The notes under the pieces: model-generated
Told to the model about the DNA's origin: nothing
The model's input: the letters and a program-made list of their open reading frames with translations, nothing else
The model's database searches: none
In this document: one piece after another, positions 15,154 to 27,829 of the stretch
Layout: every line of letters starts with the position of its first letter
Numbering within the stretch: the first letter of the stretch is position 1
Source: Oryzihumus sp036391795
GTDB taxonomy: Bacteria > Actinomycetota > Actinomycetes > Actinomycetales > Dermatophilaceae
DNA length: 32,710 bases
Direction: 5' to 3'
Assembly (NCBI RefSeq): GCF_036391795.1
Contig: NZ_DASVZH010000189.1
Span: forward strand, 1-32,710
Made by a program: the position numbers and the translations under genes

Positions 15154-16284
15154 TCACTGGATCTGCTCCACCGGCACGATCTTGCCGCCGGAGACCTTGT
15201 AGGCCCAGACGGTGACTGCCGACGGCTCACCGTGAGCGTCGAACTTGATCTGCTTGGTCACGCCCTGCCCGCTGTAGCTCTTGACGAAGCTGAGCACGTC
15301 GGCCGGGGTGGTCTTGCCCGCGGCGATGGCCGCGAGGAACACGTTGGCGGAGTCGTAGCCCTCGGCCGAGTAGGTGGCCGGGTCGGAGCCGTAGGCCGCC
15401 TTGAACGCCGTCTGGAACTCCGGCGCCTTCTCCGGGGGCAGGCAGGGGCAGGTCAGGATGGCGCCCTCGGCGGCCGCACCCGCGGCCTTGATGAAGCCGT
15501 CGTCCTTGACGCCGTCGCCGGCCACGAAGGTGCCCTTCCAGCCCTGCTGGCGCAGCTGCTTGACCATGATCGCGGCCTCGGCGTAGTAGCCGCCGTAGAA
15601 CATGGCGTCCGCGTTGGACGCGGTGACCTTGGTGACGGTCGCCGAGAAGTCCGTCTGCTTCTGCTGCACCGAGTCGTTGCCGACGACCATCGAGGCGAGG
15701 TCCTTGCGGACGATGTCCGCCAGGCCCTTGCCGTACTCGGAGGAGTCATCGGCCACGAAGACCTTCTTGGCCTTGAGGACGTCCTTGATGTACTTCGCGG
15801 CCGCCGGGGCCTGGCTGGCGTCGTTGCCGAGCATGCGGAAGAAGGTGGGCCAGCCCTGCTGCGACAGGGTCGGGTTGGTCGCCGACGGCGTGATCGTCGT
15901 CAGGCCCGCCTTGGCGAAGATCGGGTCGGCCGCCTTGGACTCACCGGAGAAGGCGGGGCCCACGATGCCGATGACCTTCTTGTCGCTCACGGCCTTCTGC
16001 GCCAGCGCCGGCGCCTGCGCCGGGTCGCCCTGGCTGTCGAAGGTCGTCAGGGTCACCTTGCAGTTGGCGTGCTTCTCGTTGTACTGCTTCACCGCGAGGT
16101 CGGCGCCGTTCTTGATGTTGATGCCGAGGTTGGCGGCGTCGCCCGTGAGGGCGCCGAAGAAGCCGATCTTGAGGTCACAGGCCGTGCCGCCACCGGAAGC
16201 GGTCGTCCCGCCCTTGGTCCCGCAGCCGGTCAGCACGAGCGCGGCTGCCAGCACCGGCGCGCCGAACTTGATGAGAGAACGCAC
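15154..16284 (-). CDS. livK: Branched-chain amino acid ABC transporter substrate-binding lipoprotein
   Basis: A 376-aa type I periplasmic-binding-like lipoprotein. The signal peptide ends in the lipobox LTGC with Cys21 as lipidation site. Mature residues follow the Leu/Ile/Val-binding fold: LKIGFFGALTGDAANLG, VIGIVGPAFSGES, TTITPSATNPTLS, VFVADDSSEYGKGLAD, and DAMFYGGYYAEAAIM. The actual ligand is not certain; amino acid is the family expectation. The GTG at 16284 has AGGAGG 6 nt upstream, the strongest ribosome-binding site in the window, fitting the need for abundant product. It depends on Lgt (encoded at 25558-26580) for lipid attachment. Confidence 0.95.
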   Translation of the reverse strand: MRSLIKFGAPVLAAALVLTGCGTKGGTTASGGGTACDLKIGFFGALTGDAANLGINIKNGADLAVKQYNEKHANCKVTLTTFDSQGDPAQAPALAQKAVSDKKVIGIVGPAFSGESKAADPIFAKAGLTTITPSATNPTLSQQGWPTFFRMLGNDASQAPAAAKYIKDVLKAKKVFVADDSSEYGKGLADIVRKDLASMVVGNDSVQQKQTDFSATVTKVTASNADAMFYGGYYAEAAIMVKQLRQQGWKGTFVAGDGVKDDGFIKAAGAAAEGAILTCPCLPPEKAPEFQTAFKAAYGSDPATYSAEGYDSANVFLAAIAAGKTTPADVLSFVKSYSGQGVTKQIKFDAHGEPSAVTVWAYKVSGGKIVPVEQIQ

Positions 16285-16361
16285 GAACTCCTCCTGATGC
16301 CACGTATGGCGAAGCGCTCAGCGCAACGCTGTGGACCCCCCTCTGCGGGAGGTTTGACGGA

Positions 16362-16367
16362 ACCCTA
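16362..16367 (-). promoter_or_regulatory. livK -10 candidate
   Basis: TAGGGT lies 78 nt upstream of the livK GTG. A start near 16355 would give a leader of about 70 nt with a CAGCG-TTG-CGCTG mini-hairpin (16319-16331). No -35 match is seen. Confidence 0.4.
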
Positions 16368-16431
16368 GACCCCGTCAGGGCATCGGGGGCACTGTCTGCA
16401 CCCGAACGGTGACCGTGTCGTGACCTTGCGT

Positions 16432-17094
16432 CTACTCGCCTGCGGACGAACCCGGCATACCGCTGATGACGGCCTCGGCGACCTCGCGCATCCCGAGCCG
16501 CCGGTCCATCGCGGTCTTCTGGATCCAGCGGAACGCGTCGGCCTCGGTGACCTTGAGCCGGTTCATCAGGACGCCCTTGGCGCGGTCGACGAGCTTGCGG
16601 GTCTCCAGCCGCTCGCCGAGGTCGGCCACCTCCTGCTCGAGGGCGTGCAGCTCGCTCCAGCGGGACCGGGCGATGTCGATGGCCGGCCCGAGGTCTCCGG
16701 CGGTGAACGGCTTGACGACGTAGCCCATGACCCCGGCGTCACGGGCGCGCTCGACGAGCTCCTTCTGGCTGAACGCCGTGAGCATGACCACCGGGGCGAT
16801 CCGCTCGGCGCCGATCCGCTCCGCCGCGCTGATGCCGTCCAGGACCGGCATCTTGACGTCCATGATGACCAGGTCCGGGCGCAGCTCGCGGGTCAGGTCG
16901 ACCGCCTGCTCGCCGTTGGAGGCCTGGCCGACGACGTCGTAGCCGGACTCCCCCAGCATCTCGGCGAGGTCCATACGGATCAGCGCCTCGTCCTCCGCGA
17001 CGACGATGCGCAGCCGCGGCTGCTCCCCCGGGTATGCCGTGTGCTCGGCTGCGGGGGCGGGTGTGGGGTCCGGCGTGGTGGCGTCGTCGTTCAC
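16432..17094 (-). CDS. pdtaR: ANTAR-domain response regulator (PdtaR type)
   Basis: A 220-aa response regulator. The receiver domain (about 28-145) has the acidic pocket ED (34-35), phospho-acceptor Asp79 in VIMDVKMP, the Thr of MLTAFS and Lys of YVVKPF. A helical linker leads to a C-terminal ANTAR domain (about 155-212; TRKLVDRAKGVLMNRLKVTE and FRWIQKTAMDRR). ANTAR domains bind RNA hairpins and act by antitermination; in mycobacteria PdtaR is phosphorylated by the kinase PdtaS. No kinase is encoded nearby. The N-terminal 26 residues are Pro/Ala/Thr-rich. The GTG at 17094 sits exactly 7 nt after TAGGCT with no Shine-Dalgarno sequence, suggesting a leaderless mRNA. Confidence 0.95.
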   Translation of the reverse strand: MNDDATTPDPTPAPAAEHTAYPGEQPRLRIVVAEDEALIRMDLAEMLGESGYDVVGQASNGEQAVDLTRELRPDLVIMDVKMPVLDGISAAERIGAERIAPVVMLTAFSQKELVERARDAGVMGYVVKPFTAGDLGPAIDIARSRWSELHALEQEVADLGERLETRKLVDRAKGVLMNRLKVTEADAFRWIQKTAMDRRLGMREVAEAVISGMPGSSAGE

Positions 17095-17101
17095 GTCGGC
17101 C

Positions 17102-17107
17102 AGCCTA
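17102..17107 (-). promoter_or_regulatory. pdtaR -10 element, leaderless arrangement
   Basis: TAGGCT on the minus strand with 7 nt to the GTG start codon. It is the same hexamer and the same spacing as at polA. Confidence 0.55.
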
Positions 17108-17140
17108 GCCAGCCGGGCGGGGGCCCCTGGACGGGACGAG

Positions 17141-17223
17141 TGCCGAGGGCGGGACTTGAACCCGCACGCCCTTTCGGGCAAAGCATTTTGAGTGCTCCGT
17201 GTCTGCCATTCCACCACCCCGGC
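17141..17223 (-). tRNA. tRNA-Leu (anticodon CAA)
   Basis: The 83-nt gene folds as a class II tRNA. It has a 7-bp acceptor stem (GCCGGGG with CCTCGGC, one G-T pair) and discriminator A, and a D-arm containing the TGGTGGAATGGCAGACACG pattern typical of leucine tRNAs. The anticodon stem GAGCA/TGCTT has loop CTCAAAA giving anticodon CAA (reads UUG). The variable arm is long (TGCCCGAAAGGGCG), and the T-arm is GCGGG-TTCAAGT-CCCGC. CCA is not encoded. It is followed by pdtaR on the same strand, whose own -10 lies just past the tRNA 3' end. Confidence 0.95.
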
Positions 17224-17236
17224 AGGGTGCGGCGTC

Positions 17237-17242
17237 AGCATA
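17237..17242 (-). promoter_or_regulatory. tRNA-Leu -10 candidate
   Basis: TATGCT lies 13 nt upstream of the mature tRNA 5' end on the minus strand. This leaves a short 5' trailer for RNase P removal. No clear -35 is visible. Confidence 0.45.
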
Positions 17243-17325
17243 GCGTCCGGGCCCCCTCGACCCGGACGAGGTGGGCTGCGTCATCTGCAGGTGCGCCCGC
17301 CGGGGGCCGCGCCGGACGATGAGGC

Positions 17326-17874
17326 ATGGACGGAGTCCCCACGTCTGAGTCCAACAAGGCCCTCGTCCGGCGCCACTTCGAGGAGACCTTCAACCAGCGC
17401 CACCTCGCCTCGTGCGACGTGCTGTTCGCCCGCGACTTCATCGAGCACGCCGTCGCGCCGTTCGGGGCGGCCGCGCCCGGGCTGGTCGACGGGCCCGCGC
17501 ACATGCGCCAGACCGTGGAGTGGCTCATCGCGCAGTACCCCGACCTGCACCTGCGCATCGAGCAGGTCGTGGCCGAGGGCGACCTGGTCGTGGCCCGGGT
17601 CCGCAGCACCGGGACGAACCTCGGGCCGCTCAACGGGGTCATCCCCGCGACCGGGCGCCGGTTCGACTCCTATGCCTGCCACTGGTTCCGCGTGGTCGAC
17701 GGCCTGCTCGCCGAGCACTGGGCGGTCCGGGACGACCTCACCTCGATGGTGCAGATCGGGGTCGTCACCGCGCCCCGGCCGCCGGATGGGGAGACCTCGG
17801 GGTCGACCGGTGCCGGGGCGCCGGTGGCCCGTCGAGCGTGGCGCCCGCAGGCGCCTCCCACCCCGCTGGCGTGA
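17326..17874 (+). CDS. SnoaL-like / ester cyclase family protein
   Basis: A 182-aa protein with an NTF2-like alpha+beta cone fold of the SnoaL/ester-cyclase type. NKALVRRHFEETFNQRHL, followed by FIEHA, forms the first helices. MRQTVEWLIAQYPDLHLRIE and VARVRSTGTNLG, then FDSYACHWFRVVDGLLAEHW, match the usual SnoaL strands. About 40 C-terminal residues are Pro/Ala/Arg-rich and probably disordered. Substrate and reaction are unknown; many relatives are not enzymes of polyketide synthesis. It starts at ATG 17326 just beyond the tRNA gene on the other strand and converges on pyk, leaving 31 bp between their stops. Confidence 0.85.
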   Translation: MDGVPTSESNKALVRRHFEETFNQRHLASCDVLFARDFIEHAVAPFGAAAPGLVDGPAHMRQTVEWLIAQYPDLHLRIEQVVAEGDLVVARVRSTGTNLGPLNGVIPATGRRFDSYACHWFRVVDGLLAEHWAVRDDLTSMVQIGVVTAPRPPDGETSGSTGAGAPVARRAWRPQAPPTPLA

Positions 17875-17905
17875 GCCCGCGGCGGCGAGCCGACGAAGGG
17901 TCGCC

Positions 17906-19357
17906 CTAGAGGTCGAGGTCCTGGTAGGCGGGGGCGACCCGGTTGACCGCGTTGCCCATGCGGTGGACCCGCAGGGCGTTGGTCGAGCCGGGGATGCCGG
18001 GCGGGGAGCCCGCGACGATGACCACGAGGTCGCCCTCGACGGCCCGGCCGGACTGCAGCAGGGACACGTCAACCTGCAGGGCCATCTGGTCGGTGTGCTT
18101 GGCCATCGGCACGAGGAAGGTCTCGATCCCCCACGTCAGCGCGAGCTGCGAGCGGGTCGCCTGGTTGGGGGTGAAGGCCAGCATGGGCAGCTTGGAGCGG
18201 ATGCGCGAGAGCCGCTTGGCCGAGTCGCCGGTGGTCGTGAACGTGACGAGGAACTTCGCGCCGACGAGCTCGCCGATCTCGGCGGCCGCCCGGGTCACCG
18301 CACCGCCGGTCGTGTGGGGCTTGGTGCCCAGCGGCGCGACCCGGTCCAGGCCGTGCTCCTCGGTGTTCTCGATGATCTTGGCCATCGTCTTGACCGTCTC
18401 GATCGGCCACGCGCCGACGCTGGTCTCGCCCGAGAGCATCAGGGCGTCGGCACCGTCCAGGACCGCGTTGGCGGCGTCGCTGGCCTCGGCGCGGGTCGGA
18501 CGGGAGTTCTCGATCATCGACTCCAGCACCTGGGTGGCGACGATGACCGGCTTGGCGTTGCGGCGGGCGATCTCGATCGCGCGCTTCTGCACCAGCGGGA
18601 CCTGCTCCAGCGGCAGCTCGACGCCGAGGTCGCCGCGGGCGACCATGACCCCGTCGAAGGCCTCGATGATGTCGGCGAGGTTGTCGACGGCCTGCGGCTT
18701 CTCGATCTTGGCGATGACCGGGAGGCGCACGCCCTCCTCGTCCATGATCCGGTGCACGTCCTCGATGTCCTTGGACGAACGCACGAAGGACAGGGCGATC
18801 ATGTCGGCCCGCAGGTGCAGGGCCCAGCGCAGGTCGGCCTCGTCCTTGTCGGACAGCGCGGGAACGCTCACCGCGACGCCGGGCAGGTTGATGCCCTTGT
18901 TGTTGGAGACCGTGCCGCCCTCGATGACGACCGTGACGACCTCGGTGTCGGTGACCTCGACGGCCTCCAGCGCGACCTTGCCGTCGTCGATGAGCAGCCG
19001 GTCGCCGGGGTTCACGTCCCCCGGGAGGCCCTTGTAGGTCGTCGAGACGCGGTCCTGGTCGCCCAGGATGTCGTCGGTGGTGATGGTGAAGCGGGCGCCG
19101 TTCTCGAGCTGGACCGGGCCGTCCGCGAAGCGGCCGGTGCGGATCTTCGGCCCCTGCAGGTCGACCAGGACACCCACCGCGCGGCCGGACTCGTCACTGG
19201 CGCGGCGCACCTCGAGGTAGACCTTCTCGTGGTCCTCGTAGGCGCCGTGGGAGAGGTTGAGCCGGGCCACGTCCATGCCCGCGGCGACCAGCTCCTGGAG
19301 CCGCTCCGCGGAGGAGGTGGCTGGTCCCAACGTGCAGACGATCTTGGCGCGGCGCAT
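17906..19357 (-). CDS. pyk: Pyruvate kinase
   Basis: A 483-aa glycolytic enzyme converting phosphoenolpyruvate and ADP to pyruvate and ATP. It opens with RRAKIVCTLGPATSS and carries the substrate/metal loop RLNLSHG, the active-site IAKIEKPQAVDN, GVMVARGDLGVELP, and the ADALMLSGETSVGAWP segment. The C-terminal allosteric domain follows (about 350-483). The ATG at 19357 is chosen over an in-frame TTG two codons upstream. It begins with the conserved residues and lies exactly 6 nt after TAGGGT, pointing to a leaderless message. A small weak hairpin (17884-17905) next to the stop may serve as terminator against the convergent SnoaL-like gene. Confidence 0.98.
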   Translation of the reverse strand: MRRAKIVCTLGPATSSAERLQELVAAGMDVARLNLSHGAYEDHEKVYLEVRRASDESGRAVGVLVDLQGPKIRTGRFADGPVQLENGARFTITTDDILGDQDRVSTTYKGLPGDVNPGDRLLIDDGKVALEAVEVTDTEVVTVVIEGGTVSNNKGINLPGVAVSVPALSDKDEADLRWALHLRADMIALSFVRSSKDIEDVHRIMDEEGVRLPVIAKIEKPQAVDNLADIIEAFDGVMVARGDLGVELPLEQVPLVQKRAIEIARRNAKPVIVATQVLESMIENSRPTRAEASDAANAVLDGADALMLSGETSVGAWPIETVKTMAKIIENTEEHGLDRVAPLGTKPHTTGGAVTRAAAEIGELVGAKFLVTFTTTGDSAKRLSRIRSKLPMLAFTPNQATRSQLALTWGIETFLVPMAKHTDQMALQVDVSLLQSGRAVEGDLVVIVAGSPPGIPGSTNALRVHRMGNAVNRVAPAYQDLDL

Positions 19358-19363
19358 GGTCAA

Positions 19364-19369
19364 ACCCTA
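19364..19369 (-). promoter_or_regulatory. pyk -10 element, leaderless arrangement
   Basis: TAGGGT on the minus strand ends 6 nt before the ATG of pyk. The gltBD terminator hairpin lies immediately upstream, separating the two units. Confidence 0.55.
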
Positions 19370-19393
19370 TGGGTTACCGGCCCGTAGCACGGA

Positions 19394-19420
19394 ACCGGCC
19401 ACCCCCTGGGGGCGGCCGGT
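19394..19420 (-). terminator. gltBD terminator hairpin
   Basis: ACCGGCC (19394-19400) pairs with GGCCGGT (19414-19420). After one mismatch, four more C-G pairs close a very short loop. It lies 20 nt past the gltD stop. Confidence 0.75.
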
Positions 19421-19439
19421 CCCGACAGGCGGACACACG

Positions 19440-20889
19440 TCACACGGTGAGCGGACGATCCGTGGGGTTGATCGGCCTCGGCAGGGCCGAGGAGCCCGTG
19501 AGGAACGCGTCGACGCCGTGCGCGGCGGCCCGGCCCTCGGCGATGGCCCAGACGATCAGCGACTGCCCGCGTCCGGCGTCGCCGGCCACGAAGACACCCG
19601 GCACGGACGTCTGGAAGTCCTTGCCCCGCTTGATGTTCGACCGCTCGTCGAGCTCGACGCCGAGCTGCTCGACCACGCCGGTGCCCTGCGGGCCGAGGAA
19701 GCCCATGGCCAGCAGCACCAGCTGGGCCGGGATCTCCCGCTCGGAGCCCTCGACCTCGGCGAAGCCCTTCTCGCCCAGCTCGACCTCGACCACCCGCAGC
19801 GCGCGCACGTTGCCGTCCTCGTCGCCGAGGACCTCCTTGGTGCTGGCCGCGTAGACCCGGTCGCCGCCCTCCTCGTGGGCAGAGGCCACCCGGAAGAGCA
19901 TCGGGTAGGTCGGCCACGGCTGCCCGGCGGGGCGGTCCTGCGGCGGGCGGGGCAGGATCTCCAGCTGGGTGATCGACCGGGCGCCCTGCCGGATCGCGGT
20001 GCCGAGGCAGTCCGCGCCGGTGTCGCCGCCGCCGATGATGATGACGTCCTTGCCGGTTGCCACCACCTGGTCCTGCACCTGCTCCCCCAGCGCGACGCGG
20101 TTCGCCGGCGGGAGGAAGTCCATGGCCTGGACGATCCCGCGCAGCTCGCGCCCGGGCACCGGCAGGTCGCGCGGCACGGTGGCGCCGACGGCCAGGACCA
20201 CCGCGTCGTAGCGCTGGCGCAGCTGCTGGCCGGTGAGGTCAGCACCGACGTCGACGCCGCTGCGGAAGCGGGTGCCCTCGGCCTTCATCTGCTCCAGGCG
20301 CCGGTCCAGGACGGACTTCTCCATCTTGAACTCGGGGATGCCGTAGCGCAGCAGCCCGCCGGGCTGGTCGTCGCGCTCGAACACCGCGACGGTGTGGCCC
20401 GCCCGGGTCAGCTGCTGGGCGGCGGCCAGACCGGCCGGGCCCGAGCCCACGACGGCGACGGTCTTGCCGGAGAGCCGCTCCGGCGGCTGCGGCGTGACCG
20501 TCCCGGACGCGAAGGCCCGCTCGATCGTGGTCACCTCGACCTGCTTGATCGTCACCGCGGGCTGGTTGATGCCCAGCACGCAGGCGGTCTCGCACGGCGC
20601 CGGGCAGAGCCGGCCGGTGAACTCCGGGAAGTTGTTCGTGGCGTGCAGGCGCTCGATCGCCTCGCGCCAGTCGCCCTTCCAGGCCAGGTCGTTCCACTCC
20701 GGGATGAGGTTGCCCAGCGGGCAGCCGTTGTGGCAGAAGGGGATGCCGCAGTCCATGCAGCGCCCGGCCTGGCGCTGCAGCTGCGCGACCTCCTGCTCCT
20801 CGTAGACCTCGCGCCAGTCCTTGATCCGGACCGGCACCGGCCGGCGAGTCGGCAGCTCCCGCTCGCGCGTCGTCAGGAAACCCTGAGGG

Positions 20890-20897
<8 letters not shown>
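19440..20897 (-). CDS. gltD: Glutamate synthase (NADPH) small subunit
   Basis: The 485-aa beta subunit passes electrons from NADPH through FAD and iron-sulfur clusters to GltB. Cys47, Cys50, Cys55 and Cys59 (CMDCGIPFCHNGC) and the later CPAPCETAC cluster bind two [4Fe-4S] centres. The FAD-binding GxGxxG is VAVVGSGPAGLAAAQQL (about 146-162) and the NADPH-binding one is VIIIGGGDTGADCLG. The C-terminal VFVAGDAGRGQSLIVWAI contacts FAD. The GTG at 20897 begins VADPQGFL; it overlaps gltB by 8 nt, implying coupled translation of the two subunits in the expected stoichiometry. Confidence 0.97.
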
Positions 20898-25434
<4,537 letters not shown>

Positions 25435-25516
25435 GGCTGCGAAGTCACCGTCCTTGAAACTGTCGCGAGGAGCACTCGGGCACCGGCTGGACGGCGTTGG
25501 CCAGCGTGGTCCGAGC

Positions 25517-25522
25517 AGGATA
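25517..25522 (-). promoter_or_regulatory. gltB -10 candidate
   Basis: TATCCT on the minus strand, with a weak -35 (CAGGAC) 17 nt upstream. It predicts a leader of about 75 nt. Three CTGTC direct repeats surround it (25526-25530, 25543-25547 and 25552-25556 on the complementary strand as GACAG). Confidence 0.4.
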
Positions 25523-25557
25523 GCCGACAGTGGCGATGTCCTGACAGCTGGGACAGA

Positions 25558-26580
25558 TCAGTCCGGATCGTGAGACGAACCCCGGTCCGCAGCACGCGCC
25601 GCCGCGTCTGGGGTATGCCGGGTCCCCGGTCCCGCGGGCACGGTCGCCTCCCCCGCGCTGACCTCGGGGTCCTCGGCCGCGGCCCGCTCCGGGCTCGCCT
25701 CCGTGGCGCCGGTCCCGGTCGCCTCTGCGGTGGCCGCAGCCCGCCGGCCGAAGCGCCACCACAGCGCCACGCCGAAGAGGAACACGATCACGGAGGTCCA
25801 CACGTTGAGACGCAGGCCGAGGATGTGGTTGGCCTCGTCGGTGCGCATCAGCTCGATGACCAGCCGTCCGGCGGTGTAGAGCATGACGTAGAGCGCGAAG
25901 ACCCGGCCCGGGGCGAGCGGGCGGCCGGCGGCGCGCAGCCGGCGCTCGACGAGCACGATCGCCAGGGCCAGCAGCAGGCACCACAGCGACTCGTAGAGGA
26001 AGGTCGGCTGGAACGTGCCGAGGACGACGGGCTTGCCGGAGGCGTCGACGACCGCCTTGCCGGCCGCCTGGTCCCACTGGTGGATCTCCAGGCCCCACGG
26101 CAGCGAGGTGCGCCCGCCGTAGAGCTCGTTGTTGAACCAGTTGCCCCAGCGGCCGAACGCCTGCGCGACGGCCACCGCCGGCGCTGCGGCGTCGATGTAG
26201 TCGACGAACCGGATCTGCTGGCGCCGGCACCCGATCCACACCCCGACCGCGCCGAGCGCGACCGCGCCCCAGATGCCGAGGCCACCGTTCCAGACCTTGA
26301 ACGCGTCCATCGGGTGGCCGCCCGGTCCGAAGTAGGGCTGCCACGAGGTCGCCAGGTGGTAGAGCCGGCCGCCCACGATGCCGAACGGCACCGCCCAGGC
26401 CGCGACGTCCAGCGCCTGGCCGGGCTTGCCACCGCGGTCCTCCAGACGGCGCTGGGTGATCCAGACGGCGACGACGATGCCGGCCAGGATGCACATCGCG
26501 TAGGCGCGGATCGGGAAGAACCCGAGGTACCACACGCCCTGCGTCGGGCTGGGGATGCTCGCTGCCAGGGCGGTGGTCAC
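25558..26580 (-). CDS. lgt: Prolipoprotein diacylglyceryl transferase
   Basis: This 340-aa membrane enzyme transfers diacylglycerol from phosphatidylglycerol to the lipobox cysteine of prolipoproteins. Seven membrane segments are visible, with the family landmarks HPMDAFKVWNGGLGIWG, the Lgt signature GRWGNWFNNELYG, TFLYESLW and the GRLVIELMRTD helix. About 65 C-terminal residues are Ala/Glu/Thr-rich and cytoplasmic, a tail common in Actinobacteria. The GTG at 26580 overlaps the stop of the upstream DsbA-like gene by 4 nt (GTGA). It is the last gene of the trpC-to-lgt run; I see no strong terminator before gltB. Confidence 0.97.
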   Translation of the reverse strand: MTTALAASIPSPTQGVWYLGFFPIRAYAMCILAGIVVAVWITQRRLEDRGGKPGQALDVAAWAVPFGIVGGRLYHLATSWQPYFGPGGHPMDAFKVWNGGLGIWGAVALGAVGVWIGCRRQQIRFVDYIDAAAPAVAVAQAFGRWGNWFNNELYGGRTSLPWGLEIHQWDQAAGKAVVDASGKPVVLGTFQPTFLYESLWCLLLALAIVLVERRLRAAGRPLAPGRVFALYVMLYTAGRLVIELMRTDEANHILGLRLNVWTSVIVFLFGVALWWRFGRRAAATAEATGTGATEASPERAAAEDPEVSAGEATVPAGPGTRHTPDAAARAADRGSSHDPD

Positions 26581-27323
26581 TTCGTGGCTGCCTTGACCTG
26601 GTCGGTGAGGTACTGCTGCGAGAGCTGCTGCAGCGGCAGGTCCTTGCCGTTGAGCTTCAGCGTGGGCGTGGAGAAGACGCCGGCCTTCTCGGCCGCGGTC
26701 TCGACGTCCTTGGCGTAGCCCATGTGGGTCTTGGCGTCGAAGCACTTCGTCCACGAGGTCAACGCCGAGCCGCTGATGCCCGCCTTGCTGGCGAAGCCCA
26801 TGAGGTCGGCATCGGTGTAGCCGGCACCCTCCTGGGCGGGCTGGTTGGCGTAGACCACGCCGTGGTAGTCGAGGAACTTGCCCTGGTCGGCGGCGCACGC
26901 CGCCGCGGCGGCCGCGCGCACCGAGGAGTCGTTGCCGAGCTTGGCGTCGAGGAAGCTCATCATGTGCACGACCAGCTTGATGTCGCCGGCCTTGGCCATC
27001 GAGGCGATCTGCTGGCCGAAGACCTGCTCGAGCTTGCCGCACACAGGGCACTGGAAGTCCTCGTAGAGGTCCAGGGTCGGGGCGCCCGCCTTGGCGGTCG
27101 AGGCGTTGGCGACGATGCCGCCGCCGGTGCCGGTGGCGCCCTGGGGCAACGCCGAGGCGCTGCTGGCCCCACCCGAGCCGCCGCTGCTGCTCCCGAGGAT
27201 CACGGCGAGCACGATGCCGAGGATCGCGACGGCGGCGACGACGCCCCCGATGAGGATGCGGTTGGGGCCCTGCTTCGGCGCGGCGGCCTTGAGCTTGGCC
27301 GAGGCGTCGGGTCGCGAGGTCAT
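26577..27323 (-). CDS. Membrane-anchored DsbA-like thiol-disulfide oxidoreductase
   Basis: The 248-aa product has a basic cytoplasmic start, one membrane segment (about 30-50), a Gly/Ser-rich linker and an extracytoplasmic thioredoxin/DsbA domain. The active site is CPVC in DLYEDFQCPVCGKLEQVF, followed by the cis-Pro loop VFSTPTLKLNG. Two further cysteines (CAADQG and WTKCFDAK) probably form the second, structural disulfide seen in actinobacterial DsbA. The ATG at 27323 overlaps the MauE-like gene by 4 nt (ATGA), and the stop overlaps lgt (GTGA). It is therefore coupled on both sides. Confidence 0.93.
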   Translation of the reverse strand: MTSRPDASAKLKAAAPKQGPNRILIGGVVAAVAILGIVLAVILGSSSGGSGGASSASALPQGATGTGGGIVANASTAKAGAPTLDLYEDFQCPVCGKLEQVFGQQIASMAKAGDIKLVVHMMSFLDAKLGNDSSVRAAAAAACAADQGKFLDYHGVVYANQPAQEGAGYTDADLMGFASKAGISGSALTSWTKCFDAKTHMGYAKDVETAAEKAGVFSTPTLKLNGKDLPLQQLSQQYLTDQVKAATK

Positions 27324-27829
27324 GCGTGCTCCTGTCCGAACAGACGGTGGTCGAGGCCGTACGCGGTGCGTGGCCGGACGGTCAGCCACGCGGCGCAGAG
27401 CAGCAGCCCGGCGTCGCGGAGGACTTCCGAGAGGTAGTGCGTCTGGGAGGCTGCGATGGTTCCCCCGCCGCCGAAGCAGCCGCAGTCGATGGACAGGCCG
27501 CGGGCCCACGCCGAGATGATGCCGATCTCGAACGCGACCATGAGCAGCCCGCCGAGCACCGCAGCGACCCGGGTGAACAGCCCGGCCAGCAGCAGCAGCC
27601 CGAGGATGATCTCGAACACCGGCAGGCCGTGCCCGATGAGTCCGGCGAGGTCGTAGGGCAGCAGCTGGTAGGCCCGCACCGCCATCGCCGACTGGGCCGG
27701 CGCGGCAACCTTGAGGCCGCCGGCGACCACCAGCACGCCACCGAGGGCGAGCCGGGCCACGAGGCCCACCAGGTCGGCCCGCCGCTCCCCCCGCCGGGAC
27801 GCCACGGCCTCAGCGACCCTTGCGGACAC
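27320..27829 (-). CDS. MauE/DoxX-like redox-associated membrane protein
   Basis: A 169-aa protein with four hydrophobic segments and the conserved DCGCFGGGG motif between segments 3 and 4, as in MauE-type members of the DoxX superfamily. In methylotrophs MauE works with the thioredoxin-like MauD in making disulfides of methylamine dehydrogenase. Here the adjacent, coupled gene encodes a DsbA-like protein, so an electron-relay partnership is likely but inferred. The start is uncertain: GTG 27829 overlaps trpA by 20 nt, while GTG 27805 starts just after the trpA stop and gives 161 aa. Neither has a strong ribosome-binding site. Confidence 0.88.
   Translation of the reverse strand: MSARVAEAVASRRGERRADLVGLVARLALGGVLVVAGGLKVAAPAQSAMAVRAYQLLPYDLAGLIGHGLPVFEIILGLLLLAGLFTRVAAVLGGLLMVAFEIGIISAWARGLSIDCGCFGGGGTIAASQTHYLSEVLRDAGLLLCAAWLTVRPRTAYGLDHRLFGQEHA

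Noticed and set aside
16285..16361. ANTAR dual-hairpin target in the livK leader
   Set aside because: Only one 5-bp hairpin with a 3-nt loop was seen; the two hexaloop stems required are not evident by eye.
14461..16368. Plus-strand open frame opposite livK and livH
   Set aside because: It crosses the intergenic hairpin and two conserved genes and has no recognisable domain.
17141..17223. tRNA-Leu as an integration site
   Set aside because: No integrase gene, no duplicated tRNA 3' end and no composition break is visible on either side.
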